Positions 8,567 to 15,283 of a DNA stretch of 64,000 nucleotides are shown here, in pieces. The stretch is from Acidobacteriota bacterium. Its GTDB lineage: Bacteria > Acidobacteriota > JAAYUB01. The notes beneath the pieces were generated by a model. The model saw nothing but the letters and a program-made list of their open reading frames with translations. It made no database searches and was not told the DNA's origin. Made by a program: the position numbers and the translations under genes. How positions within the stretch are numbered: position 1 is the first letter of the stretch; each line of letters begins with the position of its first letter. The stretch covers positions 1 to 64,000 of the forward strand of contig JAGNHB010000011.1 of the NCBI GenBank assembly GCA_018001935.1, written 5' to 3'.

Positions 8567-8929
8567 TTACGCCCAGTGTCCTTCGACGTCGGCCGAGGAC
8601 GCCTCGGAAAGCTTGCCCGCGCGGAAAGCGGCGAGCGCCTGCGCCACGGTGGCCTCGGGGGAAGGGTAGATCTTCACGCCGGCCGCCGAGAGGACCCGGA
8701 AGGCCTTGGGCCCGCAGTGGCCGGTCACCACGGCCTTCGCTCCCGTCCGCGCCACGGTCTCCGCGGACTGGATCCCGGCCCCCTGGGCGGCGTTGAGGTT
8801 GATGGAGTTGTCCACCACGGTGAACGTGTCGTCGTCGAGATCATAGACCAGGAAGCGGGGCGCCCGGCCGAACCGGGGGTCCAGGGGGGCGTCGAGCCCC
8901 TCCCCGGTGGTGGTGAATACGATTTTCAT
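8567..8929 (-). CDS. NifX/ORP-family protein (dinitrogenase iron-molybdenum cofactor-binding fold)
   Basis: 120 residues from ATG at 8927-8929, preceded by GAGGG. It starts MKIVFTTTGEGLDAPLDPRF and keeps the fold's landmarks: the FGRAPRFLVYD strand, INLNAAQGAGIQSAE, and VVTGHCGPKAF with a single conserved Cys. This is the stand-alone ORP type, about 110-120 residues. In Desulfovibrio ORP binds a Mo-Cu-S cluster non-covalently. Metal content here is unknown. Confidence 0.88.
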   Translation of the reverse strand: MKIVFTTTGEGLDAPLDPRFGRAPRFLVYDLDDDTFTVVDNSINLNAAQGAGIQSAETVARTGAKAVVTGHCGPKAFRVLSAAGVKIYPSPEATVAQALAAFRAGKLSEASSADVEGHWA

Positions 8930-9052
8930 GGCAATCCCTCCGTCGGGTGTGGGGAAGGGGGGACCGGCCCCCCATCCCCCGGGGTTTTCGCGGTCGGGGT
9001 TCCCGTCGGTTTCTGCCGGGACGGGAACAATCGCGAAGGCTTCGATCGTCCA

Positions 9053-9075
9053 CGCAAGCTGAAGCTTGCGCCACA
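9053..9075 (-). repeat. Family F hairpin, copy F1, after the peroxiredoxin stop
   Basis: On the minus strand GTGGCGCAAGC is followed by TTCA and GCTTGCG, a perfect stem with a four-base loop. It starts a few bases after the peroxiredoxin stop codon and may act as a 3' RNA structure. No T-run follows, so it is not a classical intrinsic terminator. Confidence 0.7.
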
Positions 9076-9077
9076 AC

Positions 9078-9791
9078 TCACTTCTTCGCGACGGCGGCGT
9101 CGATTTCCTCGGCACTCAGTTCCCTGGTGCAGAAGAACCAGTCGTAGCACTTCAGGCCGGCCTGCCCCTCCATGCGCTCCTTGGCCACGCCGCAGGAGCC
9201 GGCGGGCGGGACGATGACGGGGTCGCCGGGGCGCCAGTCCGCCGGGGTGGCCACGGAGAAGGCGTCCGCCGTCTGCAGGGCCACGATCAGGCGGTAGATC
9301 TCGTCGAAGTTCCGGCCCGTGCTCAGCGGGTAGTAGATGATGGTGCGGATGATGCCCTTGGGGTCGATGACGAACACGGCGCGCACGGCCTTGGTGGAAC
9401 TCTCTCCCGGCTGGATCATCCCGTACAGGCGGGAGACCTCCATGGTGATGTCCTCGATGAGGGGGAACTTCACCTCCACGTCCTTCATCCCGCGGTACTC
9501 GATCTTCTCCTTGATGGTGCGCAGCCAGGCGATGTGGCTGAAGAGGCCGTCCACGGACAGGCCCACCAGCTTGCAGTTGACCCTGGCGAACTGCGCTTCC
9601 ATGGTGGCGAAGGTCATGAACTCGGTGGTGCACACGGGGGTGAAGTCCGCGGGGTGACTGAAGAGGATCACCCAGCTGCCGGCGTACTGGCCCGGGAAGT
9701 CGATCATCCCCTGGGTGGTGACCGCCTTGAAGGGGGGGGCCTGGTCCCCGATCCGGGGCATCGACACGGCGGTTCCCTTGACGTCTTCCAT
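9078..9791 (-). CDS. Peroxiredoxin (Prx6-like, archaeal-type with extra C-terminal Cys pair)
   Basis: 237 residues, longer than typical 2-Cys AhpC. Peroxidatic C54 lies in HPADFTPVCTTE. C-terminal C215 and C221 in KCYDWFFC match the resolving and extra cysteines of thermophilic-archaeal-type peroxiredoxins, common in anaerobes. It reduces H2O2 and organic peroxides with a thiol donor. GGAGG is seven bases before the ATG. Its place between two NifX/ORP genes suggests protection of oxygen-sensitive clusters. Confidence 0.92.
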   Translation of the reverse strand: MEDVKGTAVSMPRIGDQAPPFKAVTTQGMIDFPGQYAGSWVILFSHPADFTPVCTTEFMTFATMEAQFARVNCKLVGLSVDGLFSHIAWLRTIKEKIEYRGMKDVEVKFPLIEDITMEVSRLYGMIQPGESSTKAVRAVFVIDPKGIIRTIIYYPLSTGRNFDEIYRLIVALQTADAFSVATPADWRPGDPVIVPPAGSCGVAKERMEGQAGLKCYDWFFCTRELSAEEIDAAVAKK

Positions 9792-9936
9792 GATTCATCC
9801 TCCTTGGGTTGAAATTGAGTCGAACGTAAGTTCACGGATGCCCCGCGGGGCGCCCCGGATTCAGATGCCCCTCCCGCTCGGCCCCCGGGAGCGGGGAGGC
9901 CGCAGCCCATGCCAAGGTGAAGCGGGTGATCGGCGC

Positions 9937-10608
9937 TCAGAAGACCCGGGTCATGGCCGCCCCGCATTTCGGACAGGGGATCTGGGCGCACGGGAGTCCT
10001 CGCCGGTGCGGTTCCTGGTGGCCGCAACTCAGGCAGCGGCAGAAGCCTGAGGCCCCCGAGCCCGCACCGACCCCCGCACCGCCACGGCCTCCTCCTTGTC
10101 CCTGGCCACGCCCGCCGCGGCCCCGACCGCCTCCCCGATTCCCGGGGCCCGAGCCCTGACCCGTTCCCGCCCCGCGTCCGCCTCCCTGCCCGCCTCCACC
10201 CGGGTTTCCCCTCATGGCAGCCTCCTGTACGAAATATTCCCTGTCCTCCAGTCGGCAGCGCCGGCCGCCGGCCCGGCAGCCGGGCATGGCCCAGGCGTCG
10301 GGGTCGAGGCGGCCCTCGAGAAAGGCCCGGACCACTTCGGAGCTTTCCCCGGCCACGAAGGCGATCACCCGGATGTCGGCAGCGTTGATCAGGAGGTGCA
10401 GGGGTCTCGAGATGGCCCCGCAGACCAGGACGCGCACCCCGAGCTGGGCCAGGTCCAGCGCCTTCCGGGCCGGCGGGTCCTCGGCCAGCGCTTCCTCGCG
10501 ATCGTCGAGGATCTTCCCGTCCTCGACCTCGACGACCCGGACCCGCCGGGCGACGTCGAAAACCGGGGCGATGCGCTGGTTCCAGACGGCGAAGGCGATC
10601 CGCGTCAT
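9937..10608 (-). CDS. NifX/ORP-domain protein with Gly/Arg-rich linker and C-terminal zinc ribbon
   Basis: 223 residues starting MTRIAFAVWNQRIAPVFDVA (ATG at 10606-10608). Residues 1 to about 110 are a NifX/NifB-associated domain. About 50 residues of Gly/Arg/Gln low complexity follow, then a zinc ribbon with CLSCG and CPKCG pairs near the end (about 190-223). The last part resembles the small Cys-rich proteins of ORP neighbourhoods, here fused. It is the first gene of the minus-strand run. No clear promoter was recognised upstream; family A and B repeats fill that space. Confidence 0.8.
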   Translation of the reverse strand: MTRIAFAVWNQRIAPVFDVARRVRVVEVEDGKILDDREEALAEDPPARKALDLAQLGVRVLVCGAISRPLHLLINAADIRVIAFVAGESSEVVRAFLEGRLDPDAWAMPGCRAGGRRCRLEDREYFVQEAAMRGNPGGGGQGGGRGAGTGQGSGPGNRGGGRGRGGRGQGQGGGRGGAGVGAGSGASGFCRCLSCGHQEPHRRGLPCAQIPCPKCGAAMTRVF

Positions 10609-10638
10609 GACACGCCCCTGATGCCCCCGCCATATGGA

Positions 10639-10659
10639 CCATCGCCCTCCGGGCAATGG
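10639..10659. repeat. Family B REP-like hairpin, copy B2
   Basis: CCATCGCCC, TCC, GGGCAATGG with one mismatch, followed by CTCAACC. It lies 30 bases upstream of the NifX-zinc-ribbon start and about 95 bases from family A copy A2, the same A-B pairing as at 5156-5327. Confidence 0.8.
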
Positions 10660-10754
10660 CTCAACCGAAGGCTGCTCAAGCTTTTTCCCGTTCGGCTCCC
10701 GGGCTTTTCCGAAGTCGTCAATCTTGATGCCCTCGCAAAATGTCCTGATTGTGA

Positions 10755-10853
10755 TCTCACAGGGGCACGGAGGCACGGAGAAGAATCATAAAAATTGTTG
10801 ATTCTATTAAATACAATTTGCATTTTTCTGTGCCTCTGTGCCTCCGTGAGGGA
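10755..10853. repeat. Family A inverted-repeat element, copy A2
   Basis: Left arm 10755-10782, right arm 10826-10853. The centre keeps AGAATCATAA and TGATTCTATTAAATAC in common with A1, with only a few substitutions, so the two copies derive from one ~100-bp parent rather than from independent simple repeats. Confidence 0.85.
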
Positions 10854-11242
10854 GAAAGACGGATAACGGGGATGCCAACCCTGTTCGGGCTTCGCGAACC
10901 GGCGGGAGGGTGCCGACGCCTGCGGCGGACGTCATCCTCACCGGACCGGATGCTTTGATTGCATCCGGGGTGCCAGAAAGGCCCGGAAGTGGGGCGTCAA
11001 GCGTATCATCCGACTTTCACTGGGGTTTGCCGGCATTTTCGGCCGTGCCGGGAGACGGATCGGGTAGCGTGAATGCTACGGTCGGGGCGGGCCCGGATGC
11101 AGTTGCGCAACCCTGGCAGCCCCTCAGAAAGTACCATCGCCCTCGGGGCGATGGCTCAATCAATGGCTTTGCAAAGACGTTCCCGTAAAAAGTCGCCAAG
11201 TGGTTTTTCCCGCGAATCACGCCAAGGGGCGCGAATCGGGTC
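10854..11242. other. Non-coding gap with one REP-like hairpin
   Basis: No supported gene. Family B copy B3 is at 11131-11160. The rest is GC-rich with no recognised promoter on either strand; a possible minus-strand promoter for the ORP cluster was looked for and not found. Confidence 0.5.
11131..11160. repeat. Family B REP-like hairpin, copy B3
   Basis: GTACCATCGCCC then TCG, GGGCGATGG and CTCAAT. The flank GTACCAT...GGCTCAA extends the family beyond the hairpin, as in copies B4 and B5. Confidence 0.75.
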
Positions 11243-12790
11243 TCAGTGGGCCGTCTTCGCGCTCACCGGTCCCCGGATGACGATCCGGCCCTCCACGCGG
11301 GGGGAAACCGGCGAGTGGCGCCCCAGGTACTCCAGCAGCACGTCCCAGAGGACCAGGTCGAGCTGCGTGCTCCCGACCTCGCCGAGGACCTGGTAGCCGC
11401 GCCCGCTCTCCACGAGGAAGTCGTTGGTGGCGACCCGGTACCGTTTCGTGTCGTCCAGGCGGGCCTCGCCGACGCGGACGTCCAGGAGTTCCAGTTTCCC
11501 GTCCGTGCGCTGCCGGTACTCCAGCACGGCGCCCGAGATCTGCGGCGGCTGCCGCTCGAGCAGCCCGATCCCTTCGAAGAGACGCCGCACCTGGGCCCCG
11601 TTCATCTCGAGGACCACGACCCGGTTGTCGAAGGGGAGCAGGGAGAAGACCTGTTCCTTGGTGATGTCCCCCCGGGGAAGGCTGTTCCGGATGCCCCCGG
11701 AGTTCTGTATGGCGAGGTCGGCCTTCGCGGACTCCCGCATGGCGTCGCACACCAGGTTCCCGGCGGCCGTTTCGCCCCGGGAGTCGTGGTCCACGTCCAC
11801 CGTCGTCGAGCCCACCACGCGGGAGAAATCGGCCTTGATCCGCTCGAAGTAGGCGTCGACCATCCCGGCCGCAACGTCGTCCCGGGGCCGGTCCGGTCCC
11901 GCGAGCACGGTGACGAGCCCGCTCCCGGGTAAAACCTCGACGGGGCCTCGCCCGCCCGGTTTCACCCGGAGGCGCAGGACCCCGAGGTATATCCCGTAGG
12001 ACCCCGCCTGGGCGATCAGGGTCCGGCCGACCCGGAGCGGTTCCCGGACCGCGGTGTGGCTGTGACCGCCGACGATGACGTCGATGTCCCGGACCTTCCG
12101 CGCCAGTTCGCGGTCCGCCTCGAAGCCGAGGTGGGAGAGCACCACCACGAGCCGGGCGCCGTCCCGGCGGGCCTTGCGGACGAGGGGGGGGAGGACGTCG
12201 GCCGGTTCGTGAAACACCAGGCCGCGGGTGTTCTCCGCCCGCGTGATGTGGGGGGTGACGGGGGTGGCCACCCCGATCACGGCGACCCGGACGCCCCCCC
12301 GTTCGAACACGGCGCTCGGCGGGAAGAGGGGCGGGCCGCGGCTGCCGACCGCCTCGATGTTGGCGGCCAGGAAGGGAAAGGCGGCCGACTCCCTCAACCG
12401 CCCCAGGACGTCCCGGCCCCAGTCGAACTCGTGGTTGCCCACGGCCATGGCGTCGAAGCCCAGGTGGTTCATCCACTCGATCACCGGCTTCCCCTGGAAG
12501 GAGTTGGACACGGGGGTCCCCTGGAACATGTCGCCCGCCGAGAGGAGGAGCGTCCGTTCCGGGGCCCGGTCCCGTTCCTGCCGGATGAGCCCCGCAAGGT
12601 ACCCGGCCCCGCCCGTGGGGACCGCCTCGTCGACGTTTTTTCGCAGGGCGGGCATCAGGTAGCCGTGGGTGTCGTTGACGTGGAGGAGGGTGATCTCCAC
12701 CGGGGCGGGGGGGGAGGCCTGCGCCCCACCGGCCAGCATCAGGAGGCAGGCGGCCAACACGACCCGGAGGAGTCGGGCCTGGCTTGTCAT
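11243..12790 (-). CDS. Secreted 5'-nucleotidase / 2',3'-cyclic phosphodiesterase (UshA family)
   Basis: 515 residues. Signal peptide with cleavage near AQA-S (residue 26). Metallophosphatase motifs: LLHVNDTHG, LSAGDMFQGTP, GNHEFD, VVVLSHLG and GGHSH. The C-terminal domain has NSGGIRNSLPRGDI and FLVESGRGYQVL, the nucleotide-binding half. The enzyme is a periplasmic two-metal hydrolase of nucleotides and related phosphoesters. The ATG overlaps the stop of the sigma54-activator gene (ATGA at 12787-12790), an unusual partner for such a hydrolase. Confidence 0.92.
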   Translation of the reverse strand: MTSQARLLRVVLAACLLMLAGGAQASPPAPVEITLLHVNDTHGYLMPALRKNVDEAVPTGGAGYLAGLIRQERDRAPERTLLLSAGDMFQGTPVSNSFQGKPVIEWMNHLGFDAMAVGNHEFDWGRDVLGRLRESAAFPFLAANIEAVGSRGPPLFPPSAVFERGGVRVAVIGVATPVTPHITRAENTRGLVFHEPADVLPPLVRKARRDGARLVVVLSHLGFEADRELARKVRDIDVIVGGHSHTAVREPLRVGRTLIAQAGSYGIYLGVLRLRVKPGGRGPVEVLPGSGLVTVLAGPDRPRDDVAAGMVDAYFERIKADFSRVVGSTTVDVDHDSRGETAAGNLVCDAMRESAKADLAIQNSGGIRNSLPRGDITKEQVFSLLPFDNRVVVLEMNGAQVRRLFEGIGLLERQPPQISGAVLEYRQRTDGKLELLDVRVGEARLDDTKRYRVATNDFLVESGRGYQVLGEVGSTQLDLVLWDVLLEYLGRHSPVSPRVEGRIVIRGPVSAKTAH

Positions 12791-14181
12791 GTTCTTTCCC
12801 CTTTCATGGGCAGGTTTCCGGATCGGCCGTCCCGGCCGCTCTCCCGGATCCCCAGCTTTTTCATCCGGCGGAAGAGGGTGGTCTTGTGGATCCCGAGGTC
12901 CCGGGCCGCGGCCACGCGGCTGAAGGCGTTGCGCTCCAGCGCGGAGCGGATGGCCCGGGTGTCGAGGAGGTCGTGGGCGGCCCGGACGTCCGGGACCGTC
13001 TCCCGCGTGGCCTGGCGTCCCGACAGTTCCACCGGGAGGTGCTCGACCCCGATGGGCCCTTCCCGGCAGAGGATGAAGGCGCGCTCGATGACGTTTTCCA
13101 GTTCGCGGATGTTCCCCGGCCACTCGTGGGCGAGGAGGACGGAGAGGGCCTCGGGGGAGAGCCCCTGGAGGTGTTTTTTCTGAAGGTGGTTGAAGCGCTC
13201 CACGAACTGCCCGGCGAGGAGGGGGATGTCCTCCTTGCGGCTGCGGAGCGGCGGCAACTCGAGGCGCACCACGTTCACCCGGTAGAAGAGGTCCTCCCGG
13301 AAGGCGCCTCGGCGGACCTGCTCCGCCAGGTCCCGGTGGGTGGCGACGATCACCCGGACGTCGGCGGTCTCGGGCCGGGTCGAGCCCAGGGGCTCGTAGG
13401 TCCGGTCCTGGAGCACCCGGAGCAGGCGGACCTGGAGGGCGGGGCTGATCTCCCCGATCTCGTCCAGGAAGAGCGTCCCCCCCTTTGCCAGGGCGAAGCG
13501 GCCGGGCTTGTCCCGGTTGGCGCCGGTGAAGGCCCCGGCCTTGTAGCCGAACAGCTCCGACTCCAGCAGCGTGTCGGGGAGGGCCCCACAGTTGACCGCC
13601 ACGAAGGGGCCGCGGTTGCGGGGGCTGAGGGCGTGGAGGGTCCGGGCCAGCACCTCCTTGCCGGTCCCCGTCTCCCCCTGGAGGAGGACGGTGCTGGGGC
13701 TGACGGCGACGGCGGGCAGGACCTCGAACAGGCGGTGCATCGCGGGGCTGTGGCTGACCAGGTCGCCGACCCGGGATTTCCCCTCCAGTTCGCGGCGCAG
13801 CGCTTCCGTCTCCGAGAGGTCCCGGAAGGTCTCGGCCCCCCCGGTCACGCGGCTCCGCTCATCGCGCAGCACGGCCGTGGACACGCTGACGGGGACCCGT
13901 TCCCCCTCGGGTGTGAGGATGTAGCCGGTTTTCCCGATGATGGGGCGGCCGGTTTTCATCGTCTCCCGGAGGGCGCAGTCGCTCTCGCACATGCTGGATC
14001 GGAACACCTCCGAGCAGGGTTTGCCCAGGGCTTCCTCGCGGGGGATCCCCGTGATCTCCTCGGCGGCCCGGTTGAAGGAGGTGACCCGCCAGTCGGGCCC
14101 CACGGTGAAGACCCCGTCGGAGATGCTCTCGAGGATGGCCTCCGTGGGGGATTGGGTTGATTTCGCCTTGTCCTTCGCCAT
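12787..14181 (-). CDS. Sigma54-dependent transcription activator (PAS - AAA+ - Fis HTH)
   Basis: 464 residues. An N-terminal PAS domain (about 10-120) carries cysteines in KPCSEVFRSSMCESDCAL, a pattern compatible with redox or metal sensing. The AAA+ domain has Walker A GETGTGKE, the sigma54-contact loop GAFTGA, Walker B LFLDEIGE and the arginine-finger region. The C-terminal Fis helix-turn-helix is present. ATG at 14179-14181 is preferred over the adjacent GTG by spacing from GGGAAG. In Desulfovibrio, orp operons are controlled by a sigma54 activator encoded in the locus, so this is a candidate regulator of the ORP-type cluster. No convincing -24/-12 site was found. Confidence 0.93.
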   Translation of the reverse strand: MAKDKAKSTQSPTEAILESISDGVFTVGPDWRVTSFNRAAEEITGIPREEALGKPCSEVFRSSMCESDCALRETMKTGRPIIGKTGYILTPEGERVPVSVSTAVLRDERSRVTGGAETFRDLSETEALRRELEGKSRVGDLVSHSPAMHRLFEVLPAVAVSPSTVLLQGETGTGKEVLARTLHALSPRNRGPFVAVNCGALPDTLLESELFGYKAGAFTGANRDKPGRFALAKGGTLFLDEIGEISPALQVRLLRVLQDRTYEPLGSTRPETADVRVIVATHRDLAEQVRRGAFREDLFYRVNVVRLELPPLRSRKEDIPLLAGQFVERFNHLQKKHLQGLSPEALSVLLAHEWPGNIRELENVIERAFILCREGPIGVEHLPVELSGRQATRETVPDVRAAHDLLDTRAIRSALERNAFSRVAAARDLGIHKTTLFRRMKKLGIRESGRDGRSGNLPMKGERT

Positions 14182-14255
14182 CACGCTTCCCGTTCGCCCG
14201 GGCGGCGGTCACCACCCGGCTCCCGGGAGAATCTGAGCACAGGCACAGCGTGGTG

Positions 14256-14435
14256 TCAAGCGCTTTCCGGGAAAGGATGGCTGCGAACGGCCGATGTCCC
14301 GGGGTCGTTCTCCCAGGCCACCAGGAGGGATAAAAGGGCCTCGTCGAACTCGACCAGAGGGTCCATGGCCAGGGAGCCGGACTGGAAGGGCGGGAGAACC
14401 GCGTTGGCCGGCAGGGAAAAGGAAGGGGTTTGCAT
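14256..14435 (-). CDS. Possible small protein, 59 residues, upstream of the sigma54 activator
   Basis: A minus-strand frame starts ATG at 14433-14435 with AAAGGA eight bases before it, and ends TGA at 14256-14258. The product has a Pro/Ser/Leu-rich first half and an acidic helix-like middle (LVEFDEALLSLLVAWEND). It lies 75 bases upstream of the activator in the same direction. Composition looks protein-like, but no family is recognised and chance cannot be excluded. Confidence 0.35.
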   Translation of the reverse strand: MQTPSFSLPANAVLPPFQSGSLAMDPLVEFDEALLSLLVAWENDPGTSAVRSHPFPESA

Positions 14436-14748
14436 CTTTTGTATCCTTTGTTCGTGTCAATTGGCGTTATTCGCGGGAAATATCCAATTGGCGGCTGTTT
14501 GCGGCTTCACCAAGGGCAACACGGGAACCGGCCCGTCTCCCGAAGGCTCGAAACGGGATCATTGTAGCACCACCCCCCGGGTGAACGGGGGGAAGGAAAC
14601 ACGAACCCCGCGAACGGAACCTGCCATCCCGCCGGGTGCGTTGAAGAGACCTTCACCCCGTCATCCCTTCGGGAGGCGCCCGGAACGGGGCGCCACGAAG
14701 CCCCCCTTCGGGAAACCGCCGGACGTTCCGGGCGCCGAAAAAAAATAC
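14436..14748. other. Non-coding gap between divergent genes
   Basis: No supported gene. It contains a perfect 12-base inverted repeat, GGCGCCCGGAAC at 14675-14686 and GTTCCGGGCGCC at 14725-14736, followed by an A-run on the plus strand. Possible cruciform or binding site; the A-run is the wrong sense for a plus-strand terminator. Confidence 0.5.
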
Positions 14749-14778
14749 TTGACACCCGCAAGGAATAGCATGCATCAT
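14749..14778 (+). promoter_or_regulatory. Candidate sigma70-type promoter of the MarR-efflux operon
   Basis: A perfect -35 TTGACA at 14749-14754, then an 18-base spacer and CATCAT at 14773-14778 as a weak -10. It lies about 50 bases before the MarR start. Confidence 0.55.
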
Positions 14779-14788
14779 AGATGAGGGT

Positions 14789-14801
14789 AGCAAATATTGC
14801 T
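14789..14801. promoter_or_regulatory. Candidate MarR operator palindrome
   Basis: AGCAA-ATA-TTGCT, a 13-bp inverted repeat between the candidate -10 and the MarR start, where an autoregulatory operator is expected. The short arms make it tentative. Confidence 0.45.
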
Positions 14802-14825
14802 GACGCCAACTACCCGGGAGCGCTC

Positions 14826-15218
14826 ATGGTTCACGAAAAACTCTGCAGGATGAAGGACCTTTTCCGCCGGATGTACGCCTTCGAGGCGGAACTCCAGAAG
14901 GAGTGGGGCCTCTCCCTCAACGAGGCCATGGCCTTGTGCACGCTCTCGGGAGGCACCCGCAACGCGGGCGAGGTGGCGGCGGAGGTCGGGCTGTCGGAAT
15001 CCCGGATGTCCCGGGTGCTGGGCTCGCTCGAGAGCAAGGGGTTCATCCACCGGGACGTGTCCCACGACGACAAGCGGGTCATGCTCTTCTCCCTGACCCC
15101 CGCCGGGCGGGAGAAACTGGACGGCATCCAGGCGGCGGGCATGCCCTTCGGGTTCTGCGACGAGGCCGGCGTCGGCACGGACGCGGCCGATGAGCGGTCT
15201 GCGTCAGATCAGGGATGA
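14826..15218 (+). CDS. MarR-family transcription regulator
   Basis: 130 residues from ATG at 14826 after GGGAG. The winged-helix core is visible: helix NAGEVAAEVGLSESRMSRVL (recognition), then LESKGFIHRDVSHDDKRVMLFSLTPAG (wing and following helix), the standard MarR layout. The C-terminal dimerisation helix is short. It is first in the operon ahead of the TolC-like gene, and MarR proteins commonly repress such efflux operons. Confidence 0.88.
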   Translation: MVHEKLCRMKDLFRRMYAFEAELQKEWGLSLNEAMALCTLSGGTRNAGEVAAEVGLSESRMSRVLGSLESKGFIHRDVSHDDKRVMLFSLTPAGREKLDGIQAAGMPFGFCDEAGVGTDAADERSASDQG

Positions 15219-15247
15219 AACCACGAACCACACGAGCCGCACGAGCA
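15217..15247. repeat. Family C repeat arm, copy C1
   Basis: ACCACGAACCACACGAGCC and then GCACGAGCAG: three imperfect copies of a CACGAACCA word, starting at the stop codon of the MarR gene. No inverted partner is obvious nearby. Confidence 0.7.
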
Positions 15248-15283
15248 GCCTCGGGCGCTCGACCCTTCGGAGAGGTGGGTATT

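Noticed and set aside
9937-10776. Longer start for the NifX-zinc-ribbon gene at 10776
   Set aside because: The extra 56 codons translate family A and B repeats; MTRIAFAVWN at 10608 is the normal domain start.
5156-10853. Sigma54 -24/-12 promoters inside family A right arms (AGGCACGGAGAAATGCA type)
   Set aside because: GG and GC are 11 bases apart instead of 10 in both copies, and the sequence is explained by the repeat arm and centre.
11094-11116. Minus-strand sigma54 site for the ORP-type cluster near TGCAGTTGCGCAACCCT
   Set aside because: GC-GG spacing fits but nearly all other consensus positions fail.
14675-14745. Intrinsic terminator from the 12-bp inverted repeat
   Set aside because: It is followed by an A-run on the plus strand and preceded by T's on the minus strand, the wrong arrangement for termination in either direction.
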